Below, piece after piece: positions 23,759 through 36,457 of a stretch of 64,000 nucleotides of DNA. The stretch comes from Misgurnus anguillicaudatus (Eukaryota; Chordata; Actinopteri; Cypriniformes; Cobitidae). The position numbers were made by a program, and so were the translations under genes. Each line of letters starts with the position of its first letter. The stretch's first letter is position 1. Where the stretch lies: assembly GCF_027580225.2 (NCBI RefSeq), contig NC_073337.2:12019001-12083000 (forward strand). Reading direction: 5' to 3'. The notes under the pieces were generated by a model that had not been told where the DNA came from, did not search any database, and worked only from the letters and a program-made list of their open reading frames with translations.

Positions 23759-24588
23759 AGGGACAGTTCACCCAAAAATGAAAATAGTGTCATTAATGAC
23801 TCACCCTCATGTCGTTCAAAACCTGTAAGACCTCCGTTCATTTTCGGAACACAGTTTAAGGTGTTAACGTTAAATTTAGTCCGAGAGCTTGTTGACCCTT
23901 CATTGAAAATCTATGTACGGTATACTGTCTATGTACAGAAATGTAATAAAAACATCATCATAGTAGTCCATGTGACATCAGTGGGTCAGTTAGAATGTGT
24001 TGAAGCATTGAAAATACATTTTGGTTCAAAAATAACAAAAATTACAACTTTATTCAGCATTGTCTTCTCTTCCGCGTCTGTTGTGAAGTGCATGCGCGAA
24101 ACTAAAGTCACGTGACATGTTATTCTCAGACATGTTTGCGAAGGTTTTTTTTCAAACTTACAGCGTGCGTCTCCCTCAGACTTTAAACGAAACCTGGGCG
24201 CACAAAAAAAACATCTGGGGCACACCAGATAACACGTCAGCCGCGTCACTGCAGTCATGTGACATTAGTCTCGCGCGTGCGCTTCGCAACAGAATAGAAA
24301 ATAATACTGAATAAAGTCGTAATTTTTGGACCAAAATGTATTTTGGATGCTTCAACACATTGTAACTGACCCACTGATGTCGCATGGACAACTTTTATGA
24401 TGTTTTTATTACCTTTTTGGACATGGACAGTATACCGTACATAGATTTTCAATGAAGGGTCAACAAGCTCTGGGACTAAATATAAAACATCTTAAACTGT
24501 GTTCGGAAGATGAACGGAGGTCTTACGAGTTTGAATGAGGGTGAGTCATTAATGACATTATTTTCATTTTTGGGTGAACTATCCCCCT
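23759..24588. repeat. Long foldback MITE (TTAA-type)
   Basis: The ends AGGGACAGTTCACCC and GGGTGAACTATCCC are inverted repeats. The arms, about 390 bp each, pair nearly along the full length; for instance 'atctatgtacggtatactgt' near 23910 pairs with 'cagtataccgtacatagat' near 24430. The right flank is TTAA and the left TTGA, which fits a decayed TTAA target duplication as in Kolobok-like elements. Since it lies in an intron, the transcript would contain a strong hairpin. Confidence 0.85.
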
Positions 24589-24592
24589 TTAA

Positions 24593-26806
24593 GCATGAAA
24601 AACTAGACTGCTCTTACAATACACTGATATTCTTACACATATTTAATTTCTGATTGTTGAACAGACAAACAGGAACATGAAATTGACTGACAATATTACA
24701 GTAAAACAAAGAAAAATTCCATACAGCATGAGAACAAAAGAGCTAAAAAGCATCTTTATTAAATATCAATTAGAGGTATGATGTGTAAGTATTCATAAAT
24801 GCAAAAAAAGGTTTTCCAAAGTTTTACACTCCAAGTTTTTACAGTTAGAAAATTGCCATTACGCAACCTCTCTTTAGATCGCTTACATAAAGCAGTATAA
24901 TTCACTCCTACAGGTATCAACAGCTGAAATCTTTTGATAAATGTCAAATGACTCTTTGGAGTCTCCAAAGTAGATCAGTCTATGCATAAAACAACGTTTT
25001 CTAAAGGACATAATTTTCTTCTTCAATCAAAATTTTAAGCACTCCTGTTCTTCTTGAATCCAAGTAGATGGCTTAATAAAAAAAGAGTGAGGGTGTGTAA
25101 AACTTTGATGGCAAATAATCTCCCTGAAGAACATTATAAAACCGTGTAGGAGGTAGTCCAAGAGCTTTGCCCATCCTCTGAGTATTTGAAATAGAAAATG
25201 ATTTTTAAGAGACCTTTTCACAGATATCATCAAAAGAGTGACAGATAGTACACACCAAAATAAATGAAAGACGTATGCGTAAAACAGCTGTCAACTACCA
25301 CAAATACCATCCATTTAATAGCCTCATCTTATCTCATCAACATGCCTCAGTCATCACGGTCTGGTTTTTAACGAATAACTAGACTGGGAAACCTAATTAG
25401 TTGTAATGAACTATGCCAAATAATTTGAAATAAATGAATGTGTTAACGTTCTACACAGCCAACCAACTTAATTGATCCGAGACTGCTAATTTTCTTCGCA
25501 TTTAGGGATTACCTCTCTAGGGGAAAATACGGTGGATAGATATAACGTTAATGGTATATGCTATCTACACTGCCAATGTCCATTATTAAAATATACAATA
25601 AACAGCATTATCATCAATGTGACCAACAACATTCAACAGGAAAAAATGCAGGGTGAGAACTATGCGTTTCTAGTTACTAGATATTTCATCATGAGACATA
25701 CAAGAACCAATGTAATTTCAACTGAAACAGAAAGCCAGTGTTGAACTATCAAGAACTTTTTTTTTTTTTTTTTTAATAACCAACAGTGTTTTGTTTATGG
25801 CACAATCCAGCAAAGCTACATTTGACAGCTTGTGAACTCCACAGTGTCCCGATTTAGATAAAACTGAAACTGTTGTATATAAAGAGTTATAACATTGACG
25901 TGTAATTCCTTTTGGCAAATGGCAGCTGTGTTTGTCTTCTATTTTCCTCATCAGTCCTGCTTATCAGTTTATAATGTCGAAGCTGTCTAAACGTTTGCCA
26001 TGTTTGATCTCCTCCACCTTGCTTTATAATAAATTATTCTGTGTAAACAGGTCGGAATCAGATAGTTTTTGTTTTCAGTGCAGATTTGCGCACATGATCA
26101 GCACACCTTGCCAGCCAAGTAGGCTACTTAGCAAGTGGTACATATGCATTCTGGCTGAGAGAAGAAGGCATAAAAAAAGTACATTTAAATAAAATAAGAT
26201 AAAAGTATTTAAAATCGCACAGATTCAGAAGAGATTTATTAACAAACTTGAATCATTTAAATTATTAATTTTATGATGGATTTATGTGATTTTTAATTTT
26301 GGATCTCATATAGTATAAAAAATTTAAATGATGCTATTTTAATATAAAGGTATTTGATTATGCTCAACTGAAAGTCATAAATCTGAGATGGCATGTTTTT
26401 TTGGGGTGAACAATTATTAAAAAAACACATTTTTATTTTATTTATATTTACATATTGATTGCTTTATTCAAAACCTTGTGTCATTGCCAGATACAGTACT
26501 TTTAGGAACATCTGCATAACATCAGCTATGAGAATTACTCGTGATCTTAAGGTTCCTCTCCCAAAAGAGTTATATAAAATATTTATTTGAACTATACTCA
26601 AGTTTACTTAGTGATGCAGCACACGCAACCTCATCCAAAATGACTTTTAGTGCACTTCGAACAGGAAAAGTCCCTCTGGAGTAGCCTGGGGTTAAGCACC
26701 TTGCTCTGGGCTCAGTGGTTATGGAGGAAGCCAGTAATTCTCCAGATTCAAGAATCATCCCTTCTGTTTACTACATCAGATCTTTAAATGCTAAACTACA
26801 CTCGAA
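24593..26806. other. Intronic DNA, nothing recognised
   Basis: AT-rich sequence with a run of about 18 T at 25757-25774. Short open frames on both strands have no protein-like features. Confidence 0.4.
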
Positions 26807-26814
26807 ATTCTGTT

Positions 26815-28394
26815 TAGGGCTGCAACTAAATATTATTTTCATAATCTATTAATCGTGCGATTATTTTTTCGATTAATCGACTAATCGGATAACATACATA
26901 TTTACTCAATTAAATATTTCATTTATTATAGCTAAACAAGGCACTAAATTAGGGTATTCACGTATAGAAGTGTACTTTTAAAAGTACAAAGCCACACAGA
27001 GTTTTACTAATATAACCTTTTTGATTTTGATATTTTAAGTCTTAAAGTAAGTAACTGTAAGTAGGATAAGTGTTTTATTAATCAAAATCAATGTCTTTAT
27101 TCATAAATATGTCCTCGTTGGTGTCAAATGACCTCTGATCTGACTTTTCTTTGTAAGCTTAGAATTTCTCCTCTTTACTTACATTGTAAGGGTAAGTCCA
27201 ATGAGGCATCCATATCGTTCCGCCGGATTGATAAACTGTAATAGCAGAGAGGGACAAAAGTTTTGAAAACGCGTTGTGGAAACGCGTTGGTAGGCAAGTG
27301 CTTTTTGTCACAAAGTGATTATATAACGGCTACCGTAGTTGCAACACGCATTTGTAAAGAGGAGGCGCTAGAGAGCTCTGTTCGTTTGAATGGAAAATAC
27401 AATTTCACCACTAGATTGGGATAAATCCTACTTATTGCTCATTTAAATAAAAAATGTTTGTGCAGCTTTAAATAGTAAATCATCTTTAAATGTCAAAATA
27501 TAAATAAACAAAATGAATTGAGTCTTTAGGGATGTGCTGTGAATAAATGTTGCAACAGATTAATAAACTCATTTCAATCTTCAACTTTAGACCTTGAATT
27601 AACATAATTATTACTAACAACAAAAACAACAAAAAAATAATACATGCGTTGTTACAGTAATAAGAACCTGGATTTCCCCCTTACTTTAAAACAGATAATT
27701 AGTTTCGGGTACATAACTATTTTAATGAAAACCTAACAACAATAAAACAAATACAAACTCACATATATTAATGGATAAAATGAAACCTTTATTAACCAGC
27801 GTTCTTTTGTGCATATGCTTCCGTCATTGTCTGGTCAGGGTTGCCAAATCCATGTAACCCAACAAGCCTAACAGCCATTCTAAATTAGTCCAAAAGCATC
27901 CTAATGACTATTCACATCCTAAATACCAATAACTAATGAAACAAATCATTTCATCTCTAACCCGCAGAAAAACATCAACCTGCTGAAACAGTAGCCCAAA
28001 AATAGCCCATTTCAGAACTCCGGCTTCGTACCTGGCAATGCTGCCTTACTTATAAAACAAGCTGGGCACGCCATGAGAAGAAAGCGGCTGATAAATGTGG
28101 AGCTCGTGTTGCATAAAGAGAAAGTGCCTGACTTTGAGCATGCAATTCGCGTTGTATGAAGAAATCCTTGCAACACTGCAGATCTGGCAACGCTGCCTTG
28201 CTTTTGAACAAGCTGGTCACACGGTGAGAAGCAGCACCTAATAAACGTGCAGCTTGTGTTTTTTTTGAAGAAAACGTGCCTGACTTTGAGCACGCAGCCT
28301 GCCCTGTATGAACAAACAATGCCTGACTTTAATCACAAGCCTGTCTTTCGATTATGACAACGAATTTCATTTTCGATTGGTTGTAGGAGCCCAA
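26815..28394. mobile_element. hAT element, internally decayed
   Basis: The left end TAGGGCTGCAACTAA and the inverted right end TTGGGCTCCTACAACCAATC are followed by 'gattaatcgactaatcgg'-type repeats. A perfect 8-bp duplication, attctgtt, flanks it at 26807-26814 and 28395-28402. No transposase frame is left. The right part contains a 152-bp tandem repeat. Confidence 0.85.
28032..28335. repeat. 152-bp tandem duplication
   Basis: Two diverged units begin at 28032 and 28184 with 'ctggcaaygctgcctt' and share 'gtgcctgactttgagca'. A third partial unit with 'atgcctgactttaatcac' follows near 28319. The array lies inside the hAT element. Confidence 0.8.
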
Positions 28395-28402
28395 ATTCTG
28401 TT

Positions 28403-28793
28403 GGGTTATTTTTAATCAATTATTCGAATATTCGTTTCGCATTCGAATTTAAGTTTTGAGATTCGAATATTAGCGTTAATACAAAGACTGCCAAGCAGGA
28501 AGTGCGCTTTACGCTTCCGCTCTATGGGTGGTGTCAGGGCACGAAGAGACTAGTTTGCAACAGCTACCAAACACCACAAGAAGAAGATTGCGCTCATGTT
28601 TGGCTAAAGGCTGTTGGCAGAGGCTCTGTGTTAACGCTAATAATGTTGTCAATAACTTAACATTTCTTGCAAAAACAGTTTGACTTGCTTCACAAGATGT
28701 CAATATGTCACCAGTAGTCATGGGGATTACTTTTGTATTGGATATATCAGCTTTTGAGCTCTCAAAGTGGTGGATCCGTTGACTTTTATTATA
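28403..28793. other. Probable repeat relic, class unknown
   Basis: 28420-28470 has 'attcgaatattcg'-type motifs like the ends of some hAT families. 28490-28760 looks like the interior of an old transposon but has no recognisable end or frame. Confidence 0.3.
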
Positions 28794-28900
28794 CAGGTGC
28801 TGGTCATATAATTAGAATATCATCAAAAAGTAGATTTATTTCACTAATTCCATTCAAAAAGTGAAACTTGTATATAATATGCATTCATTACACACAGACT
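28794..28900. mobile_element. Solo end of a Tc1-like element
   Basis: 'CAGGTGCTGGTCATATAATT' directly after TA, followed by 'gaatatcatcaaaaag' and 'cattcaaaaagtgaaac', matches the terminal inverted repeat of a Tc1-like family widespread in fish. Only the left end is present. Confidence 0.65.
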
Positions 28901-29095
28901 AAAGGAACAGTATGTAGGATTGTGGCCAAAATTGGTATTGCAATCACAAAACTGGTGGCCAATACACAAAATGACAACATAAACATCAGTTGAGGGCTGC
29001 AACTTTACAACTTTGCAACACCATCTCAGGGCCCCGAGTTTAAGCACGACTGGGATGGACAACAATAAACTGGGACAGGTTTAATTAACTCACGC
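28901..29095. mobile_element. Solo MITE end, AAAGGAACAGTATGTAGGAT type
   Basis: The start resembles the inverse of 'acatattgtgcctttaa' near 59150, suggesting the same TTAA-type family. The other end is not found. Confidence 0.45.
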
Positions 29096-30600
29096 TGTGG
29101 AACTGAAGATCAATAATAAATACTGTCCCGAAGCAATCAAAGTGCTGTATTGTTTACAGTAATCTATGTTTAAAAGCCAGTCGTAATTAAGCACACAAGC
29201 ATGGCTAACAGCCCAGTTAACATTGGCAAGGTGATGAATTGCAGAAAAAGCACAAAAAAACTTGCATAAAGAGAATGACTTGGACTTAGGGAGGATTTTC
29301 ATCGAAAATACTATTTACGCTCCCCAGTGCATTTTTAATTGCTCTCTACTGTTGCCTTTGTCTTCTGTGGTGGTGACTTAATTGCACTTGCTAACTGACA
29401 TTGTACGATTACCCCAACTATAGAAGCCGCATTAATAATCCCAAAAGAAAGTACCTTAACAATATGCATTTTGGTACAAAGACATCTGGACTGATAAACT
29501 GCCGCCATGATGACACCTCACCACTGCTTTAGCATCACTACATTTGCAGACCCGCTGAAAGTTTGCCACACAGGATTATGATGAACCAAGATGTTTAGCC
29601 CTTCATCTTATCGGCAAGCCCTCCTGAATTTGTACGAATCGATCGATGGCTCAAGAACACCGCCACAGTCACTCCATCAAAACGGCAAAGCCGCAGCTCT
29701 GCAGATACTCAGCGTTTGATCCCCGTGTTTTAACCGCTCGTGAGACTAACCAGCGGAGAGGTGGTGATTGATTGCCAGGAACTTTATAAACAGCTTTGTT
29801 TATCAAAGCTGCCGCAAGACGGAGAAGCGAAAGTTTGAGCTGCAGCACAGGGGATAGAGCAAAGCTGTAATTACTTCTAGGATATTAAGTCCTCCATGCT
29901 TTTCCTTGTCTTTTTTTGGATAAATTGTTCCTGACTCTCGTTGAGCAGGCTTCCTGCGACAACAGTGACACTCTATCATTAAACTGTATTAAAGCACATT
30001 TACAGGCAGGAGGTTTGCTCTTCATTCGAGACCTGAAAGTATGACGATTAATCATTACCGGCACTTTGCTCCAGGAGCTCCGGTGTGGATAAAATTACAA
30101 GTTCTCTGATGAATGTGTTGGGCTTTCGATTAATCAGAAAGAGTTCATTTCACCTAATCTTTCAATGCAACCATCCTAATAGAGTCAACATTATAACTCA
30201 GTAACAAGACGGCAAGAAAATATCTGTACTGCCATTAGTCTGTGAGATGAGTTCCTTAAAACTGCACACAAATGTACCTGACTGATTAACTTTTTAACAC
30301 AACAGACAGGAATGAAAATATTAGATTGTTGATTTGAAAAACGAAAACGTCTGAACCACAGTCACAATCTGATTCTGAAAAACACTAAATGGTGATGATG
30401 CCCAACAGGTTGCAAAAAATATATAACTATATAAGTTCATTTAAAAAGTGCTTGACATTCACAGTCTTGGGTAGCAACAAGTTTTGCTTTATTATGATGT
30501 GGAAATTATATCCTATTGTGTTTTTACTAAAAAAAAAAGGTTTTATTTACTATGTAGCCACAAGAAACCCGTTCATTCACATGTGGCGAAACCGCTAACG
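29096..30600. other. Intronic DNA, apparently unique
   Basis: No transposon ends or convincing open frames. 29480-30080 has mixed base composition without recognisable repeat structure, and is a reasonable place to look for conserved non-coding sequence. Confidence 0.35.
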
Positions 30601-30877
30601 CTTCTCATTCACTTTTAATGGGTGATGTCATGCATTGCCAAACTGAATTGTGGATCTGTCAACTTCGTGTCACTACCGCTGCTTGAGGCAGAAGTTAAAA
30701 TTTTCTCAACTTTTCAAGTGCCAACGTGTGGGTCAGCCAATTAGATCACCTTATGCAAATAACCTAGTGGGGGCCAGCCAATTACGTTAATGCATGTGTT
30801 GCGGCCACTGTGATTGGCCACGCTTTAGACAAGCCTTGCGTCAAGCGTTAATGCTTTCGCCCTGTGTGAATGTACCG
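30601..30877. mobile_element. Probable MITE fragment
   Basis: The stretch contains 'gccagccaattacgttaatg' and 'gattggccacgctttag', and ends with 'cgccctgtgtgaatgtacc'. This resembles the interior and one end of fish MITEs, but no paired end was found. It is cut by the element that follows. Confidence 0.35.
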
Positions 30878-30880
30878 TAA

Positions 30881-31433
30881 AGCCGAAAGTATACTAGGGA
30901 CGTCCGCGTATGCGCGCCGTCCGCATGACGTCATTTTCGTCATCAGGAGGGTCCGCGGTTGGCCGCGCGGACCGTCCGCGTGCAGCCCAAAATTTGAGAC
31001 CGTGCGGACAGTGCGCATCAGTCTGCGTACAACAGCACATGCGCGTCAAAATATTTAGACAGGACACTCCACTACAAACAATTATACAAAGGAAATAGAC
31101 AGCATTTGCACACACACTATCGTTTTTCTTCTTTCATTTTTATTTCTTCCAAGAACAGAATGCTGTGGGAGCATGTTTGTTACCATATTGTTTGATTCCT
31201 GTTCTTTGTTGTCTTGTTGTTTGTTCTAAACTGTGTTTGCAATGGTGGATCAGTTTCTTTTCTTCACCTATCCTAATGTTTTAATGTACTGTAAATGTCT
31301 CCAAATCAGTGCTGCACTAGAGTAATAATTTGAATAAGAAATCATTTGTATTGCGTATAGTGTCGAACGCGGCCATCCGCGTGTAGCATACTCGAAAAGC
31401 TGCGCGGACGCGGAAAAAAGGTATACCCGGCCT
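30881..31433. mobile_element. GC-ended MITE (TWA-type)
   Basis: The left end AGCCGAAAGTATACT and right end GTATACCCGGCCT are imperfect inverted repeats, followed inward by 'ggacgtccgcg' and 'cgcggacgcgg'. TAA flanks both sides (30878-30880, 31434-31436). Open frames on both strands near 30870-31115 are chance products of the GC-rich end. Confidence 0.7.
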
Positions 31434-31503
31434 TAACATTCCCAGCGTGAAGATGGCTTTCCATTTCAGGCAAAATAGACATTTACCTTTTTACCTACTT
31501 ATA

Positions 31504-31798
31504 CATTCGGGAAAATAAGTATTTGACAGATCAGCATTTTTATCAGTAAGGGGATTTCTAAGTGGGCTATTGACACAAAATTACTACCAGATGTAGCCAT
31601 CAAGCCAAATTTTAAGTTGCTTGAATGGCCCAGTCAATCACCTGACATAAAACCCATAGAAAATCTATGGAGAGAACTGAAAATCAAAGTTCATAAAGGA
31701 GCCTTAAAGATTTAAAGACCATTTATGTGGAAGAATGGGCCAAAATCACTCCTGAACAATGCAGACGACTGGTCTCTTCATACAAGATCCGTCTAGAA
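31504..31798 (+). pseudogene. Deleted Tc1-like element with transposase 3' end
   Basis: 'gggaaaataagtatttgac' after TA marks a Tc1-like left end. From about 31575 the sequence codes for the end of a Tc1 transposase, including [20 protein letters not shown], which carries the third catalytic residue (Glu of PIENLW). A frameshift near 31708 separates it from EEWAKITPEQCRRLVSS. Everything between the left end and the C-terminal part is deleted. The right end is absent; a hAT element begins at 31799. Confidence 0.8.
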
Positions 31799-33003
31799 CA
31801 GGGGTCTCAAACTCAAACTGGCTTGGGGCCATTTCTGAGACTGACATTTCATCAGAGGGCCGCAGAGCTATTTTAACGTTCAAGAAAGTACAATATTTCT
31901 TTAAAATATTTTTTAATGTATAATAATACTTGAAAATATATAAACAGTGTTTTTTATTTTTTAATATACATTATTTTATAAAAGTAAGTAAATATTTTTT
32001 AACCTTATTAGGCTTTGAATTATTAACTAAGGCCTATTAAAACTAACAAATTTAATTCCTATACATTTATAAACTATTATAAAAAATGTACCAACAGTAA
32101 GTGTTTCTGTTTTTATTTCTTTTTGACTGTTTTCAGTCATAGTATTGACTTTATTATGTTACTTTTTGTTATTCCACCGTTTTAATGAATTTGCTATTAT
32201 ATTTAGAAAAATATTACTAAGTGAAAGTGATCCTAAAACATTTGGATGGGTAGTCAATGTTACATAAGCTAGTTGGACAGTAAAAATAAATAATACTGCT
32301 CTATGTATAAGCAAGCAAGATAATAATGTATTATACTTCATATATATTTCATATAGAAGTGTACATACTTGTATCCTCTGTAATTTCTCCTCATCTTTCC
32401 TCTTTTCCTAACCTGGGCACTGTGATGGGTCATTTTCTCATCCGTAGTTTAATATTAAACTGTTGCACTACATCTCCCACTGCGGTGTCTCCATTAGAAG
32501 CTGTGACTTGATGTGAACTACGGTAATAACCCCACAGCAGCTCTTCTCTGAGTAACAGGCCTATCCACCCGGAAGTAACAAATCTTCTCTGGACAAACAA
32601 TACAAAGTCGCGATCAGATGAACTGATCGCATTGTGACAATGATATGATTGACGCGAGAGGAATTAAAATCCGATCACGCATTCCGTTACCCTCGCCATC
32701 ACGGAGCGCGCGTTCGTGGCTGCGTAGCAACGGGTGACGCGACCCCACGCTGCGCAACCCCGCTCCCAAGCAAGCACTTTGAAAAGTAAACATACTTTAA
32801 GAAACGCCTCGACTCGTTTTAACTCGCGTTGTTAGACGCGACATCTGACCGGACCCTTAAACGTTTAAATAAAAAAAACAAATTTAAATAAAAATCTTTC
32901 TGCGGGCCAGATTACGTTATATTGTTGAAGGGTGACGCGGGCCGCAGAGAGGGGGAGGGCGGGCCGCAAATGGCCCGCAGACCGGGAGTTTGAGATTGTA
33001 CTG
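31799..33003. mobile_element. hAT-like element, CAGGGGTCTCAAACTC ends
   Basis: The left end CAGGGGTCTCAAACTC and inverted right end CAGTACAATCTCAAACTC are followed by 'ggccgcagagc' and 'gcgggccgcaaatggcccg'. Such ends are known from hAT elements. The flanking 8-mers do not match well, so the insertion is old or rearranged. 32550-32830 is GC-rich. A (CT)n run follows at 33006-33022. No transposase. Confidence 0.7.
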
Positions 33004-34596
33004 GTTCTCTCTCTCTCTCTCTGCAAAAAACTTTAGCAATTAAAAACAGTCATGTTATAATTCACTAAAACAAACTCTACATGCTTGTGTTCCTTAGCTC
33101 CAGCACTTGATGAAATGAAGTACCTCAATGACGTACACACTCGAGAATGCGAATTAAAGATCTGCATTAGCTCAGAGGTTTGAATGGTAAGCCAATAAGC
33201 CACACGCCCATAAGAGCCTACGGAGCAAATTAAGAGTTCGTCTGCTCGCAGTTATTCACACAGACAGCGAATCCATTTAGTTTCAGCTGCTTAAACCACC
33301 TGAGGTGGAACGAGAAAAAACATTAGGAGCTGATAGTTGTTGCTTTTTAATTTAGCAACATAATGAATGTAACCGGCGTGACCCTCTCTGCTTCCCCTCT
33401 GAGTTCTTTGCCATTTCTTTAACTTATCAGTCACTTTTGCAAAAGACCAAAGAGAGTTGACGATGAAATATTCTAGCTATTTGTTTTATTTGTAGATGAA
33501 TTATATAATTCAAGTTGGAAGAACTGTTGCCTAAAGAAATAGATTTTAACATTTTCAGAAGACTGCAGGTGGTGCTTGCACATGCAAGACTTGCCAAGAC
33601 ATTTCTATATAAATGTACGCATTTGCTAGACGCTTTAATATAAAGTGACTTGCAGTGCATTCACAGTACATTTTTATTAGTAGGTGCATGCATGTGTGGG
33701 TTTGAGAGATCGAGAGAGAATTATTTAGCGTATAATGCATTTGTCTGCAATATCATGCACCCCTAATATTATTAGTGATGAAACCTCACTTTAGAGAGAG
33801 AAAACAACCAAATACTACAGCAGCTAAAAAGAACAGACAGAGCAAAGAGCTAAAATAATAATGATCAGACAGCGTTTGCATTCATGTTCAGGTAGTGCGG
33901 ATCCCAAGCTATTAATATGCACTACTAATGAAGCCAGCTTGAAAGTGTACATCATTTAGAAAGAACATGCTCGTTTTTTGAACTGTGTAATATTATAGCC
34001 CCTTTTAATTTTGCGTATGGCGTCCATAATGATAGCACATAACTCAACGTTTTCCACTTCACGTGTTAAAGAGATACCAGCAGTCTGCCCTGGGGTCTCG
34101 AGCTGTTACTTAAGAAGTCGCTCTTTTAGCTTGCATGCACAGATATTAAAGCACTGCTTTGTGATTCAGCTAGCTCAAGTCTAACCATAAACTCCATTTA
34201 AATCAAACCATTAAAACTCCAAAGTGGAAGATTGATTTCTCCAATTCCATCCGCGCATGAACGTGTTATCCGAGCTCACACCTGACTGCGTCTCAGTGGT
34301 TAGAGGAGACTCTATGATCGTACGCCATGTTAATGCTTTGAGATGCAACAGAGACAGCAAATCTTAATATAAACAGAGCGAGCTCAAAGTACGCTTTAAT
34401 TTTATTTTACATTAAAACCAAAATTGTTCTTAAAACAGAACGCATGAGAGAAAATTACACCATTGGTGCATGTCACAGGCACGTCCTTGATGCAAAAGCT
34501 GTTCAGAAACATTAAGATACTATCTTGCTTTAGCCAAAATCTAAAACAGCATCAACAGCACCCCCTTTATTGTACCAGGCAATCCCTCATTTTAAC
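33004..34596. other. Intronic DNA, mostly unrecognised
   Basis: 33605-33670, with 'atttgctagacgcttt' and 'agtgacttgcagtgcatt', is a decayed copy of a very common short fish repeat. Another lies near 55500-55550. The rest shows no gene or transposon end. Confidence 0.4.
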
Positions 34597-34598
34597 TA

Positions 34599-35142
34599 CA
34601 CTCACCTAAAGGATTATTAGAAACACCTGTTAAATTTCTCATTAATGCAATGGTGTAACGGTGTGGGGGATGTTTTCTTGGCACACTTTAGGCCCCTTAG
34701 TGCCAATTGGGCATCGTTTAAATGCCACTGCCAACCTGAGTATTGTTTCTGACCATGTCCATTCCTTTATGACCACCATGTACTCATCCTCTGATGGCTA
34801 CTTCCAGCAGGATAATACACCATGTCACAAAGCTCGAATCATTTCAAATTGGTTTCTTGAACATGACAATGAGTTCACTGTACTAAAATGGCCCCCACAG
34901 TCACCAGATCTCAACCCAATAGAGCATCTTTGGGATGTGGTGGAATGGGAGCTTCGTGCCCTGGATGTGCATCCCACAAATCTCCATCAAATGCAAGATT
35001 ATATCTTATCAATATGGGCCAACATTTCTAAAGAATTCTTTCAGCACCTTGTTGAATCAATGTCACGTAGAAAAAAAGGCAGTTCTGAAGGAGGTCAAAC
35101 ACAGTATTAGTATGGTGTTCCTAATAATCCTTTAGGTGAGTG
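34599..35142 (+). mobile_element. Internally deleted Tc1-like element (DD36E)
   Basis: Terminal inverted repeats CACTCACCTAAAGGATTATT and AATAATCCTTTAGGTGAGTG are intact, with TA on both sides (34597-34598, 35143-35144). Compared with 55626-56822, everything from just inside the left end to the middle of the transposase gene is missing. The join at about 34650 falls at a shared 'aatg' motif. The element is flanked by its dinucleotide target duplication and looks transposed rather than randomly truncated. Confidence 0.9.
34661..35110 (+). pseudogene. C-terminal part of DD36E Tc1-like transposase
   Basis: A 149-codon open frame covers the second half of a Tc1-like transposase. It includes GYFQQDNTPCHKA with the second catalytic Asp (residue 51) and [15 protein letters not shown] with the catalytic Glu (residue 88), giving 36 intervening residues. 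The N-terminal DNA-binding domains and first Asp are deleted. The frame has an in-frame Met by chance and no promoter; it cannot make an active transposase. Confidence 0.85.
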
Positions 35143-35144
35143 TA

Positions 35145-36457
35145 TATTTGTCATTGACAACAATTCAATAAATATTAGTAAAAAATGGAAAAGTATACTA
35201 TGCAGAAGTATGTCAAAATCTATAAAGTATGGTACTGTTCAATTCAAAAGCCTAGAAAGTTGCTTAACTGACTATTCCCAACATCAACAACAACTAAAGC
35301 AACCAAAACAGAGCTTAATAAGAGACAGAATTGGACTGAATCATAGGCAGCAACTCATGCACAACACACAAACAGTGCTTTGCACAGGAGACTCGCTGAT
35401 TGAAACACGGCAACTTTGCGGTCCCTTTGCGCTGAGATGCCCGAGATTGGTATTTTACAAATAAAAAGTATATATTTTTCTATTCTAGAAGGCATCTGGG
35501 ACAATGGGGCACAAAAAAATCGAAACGAAATCCCACCGATAAAGAAAGTAAATTGGTAATCACAGACAAAAGAGGAAAGTTCTCGGTCCGTTAGCTGCAC
35601 CAAAGGCTTTCTCATTACGTGATAAACAAACCCCTAATGAGAGCTCATTTGCTGCATATTGCCCGCGCTAAATGGCATCAGGGGTTGACATTTGGCTGTC
35701 TGTAACCTGCGGGGCACTCTGCAGGGGAAGATGCCGGGCAGCTCATAGTCAACGCTCAACCGCACAAGGCTTTGTTCCCTTCGCTCTCATTCAGATCTCA
35801 ACCTGCCTTCGATACGAAACCGACCAAAAGTCATTAGTATCGGCAGCACAATGCAGTGAATAAGAGGAGCTCAGAGGCACAGATAGCAACCACCATTATG
35901 TCTTCACGCTCACTTACCCAAGCATTAGGGCTGCTCGCCCAAAAACACCAGCATCCAATTTATTTTCTTTCATCATTGTTTTTAGACTGTTTTTTGTCTT
36001 TAATGGGCTGTCTTGAGCCCAGACTTTAAACTGGATCTGCTCTTTTTTTTAAACAGTGTAAACCTTGTGCAAGTTTCAGCTACTTAAACATGTTCTAGTT
36101 ACCACCAGGTGGTAGATGCCATAACTAAACCATCATAAAACACTTCACTGCCTAATACCGACATCTATAAATAGGATAATAACAGGAAATGTAGCAACTG
36201 CAAAGAACAGCTGTACTTTGGATACAGTAAATCAGTTCTGTACAGTAAAGGAGTTTGATTAGTTTCAGGTTGGTGAAAACAATGATTTATGTACACACAA
36301 AAAATATACACACAGAAAAGACTAATATGGTCTACAAATAAGGAGTTCAGATGCAAAATGAGAGTGCATCTTATGCATTTATTTTATCAGGCTGTTATAG
36401 GTTCATTCATTTTACTGTTATGTCAAAGAAAAGGTTATTAGTCAATAATTAAAATGC
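35145..36457. other. Intronic DNA, apparently unique
   Basis: No transposon ends recognised. 35600-35900 has fairly high GC and complexity without an open frame supported on codon use. A conserved non-coding element is possible. Confidence 0.35.

Noticed and set aside
30870..31115. Three overlapping frames on both strands
   Set aside because: They result from the GC-rich, stop-poor end of a MITE.
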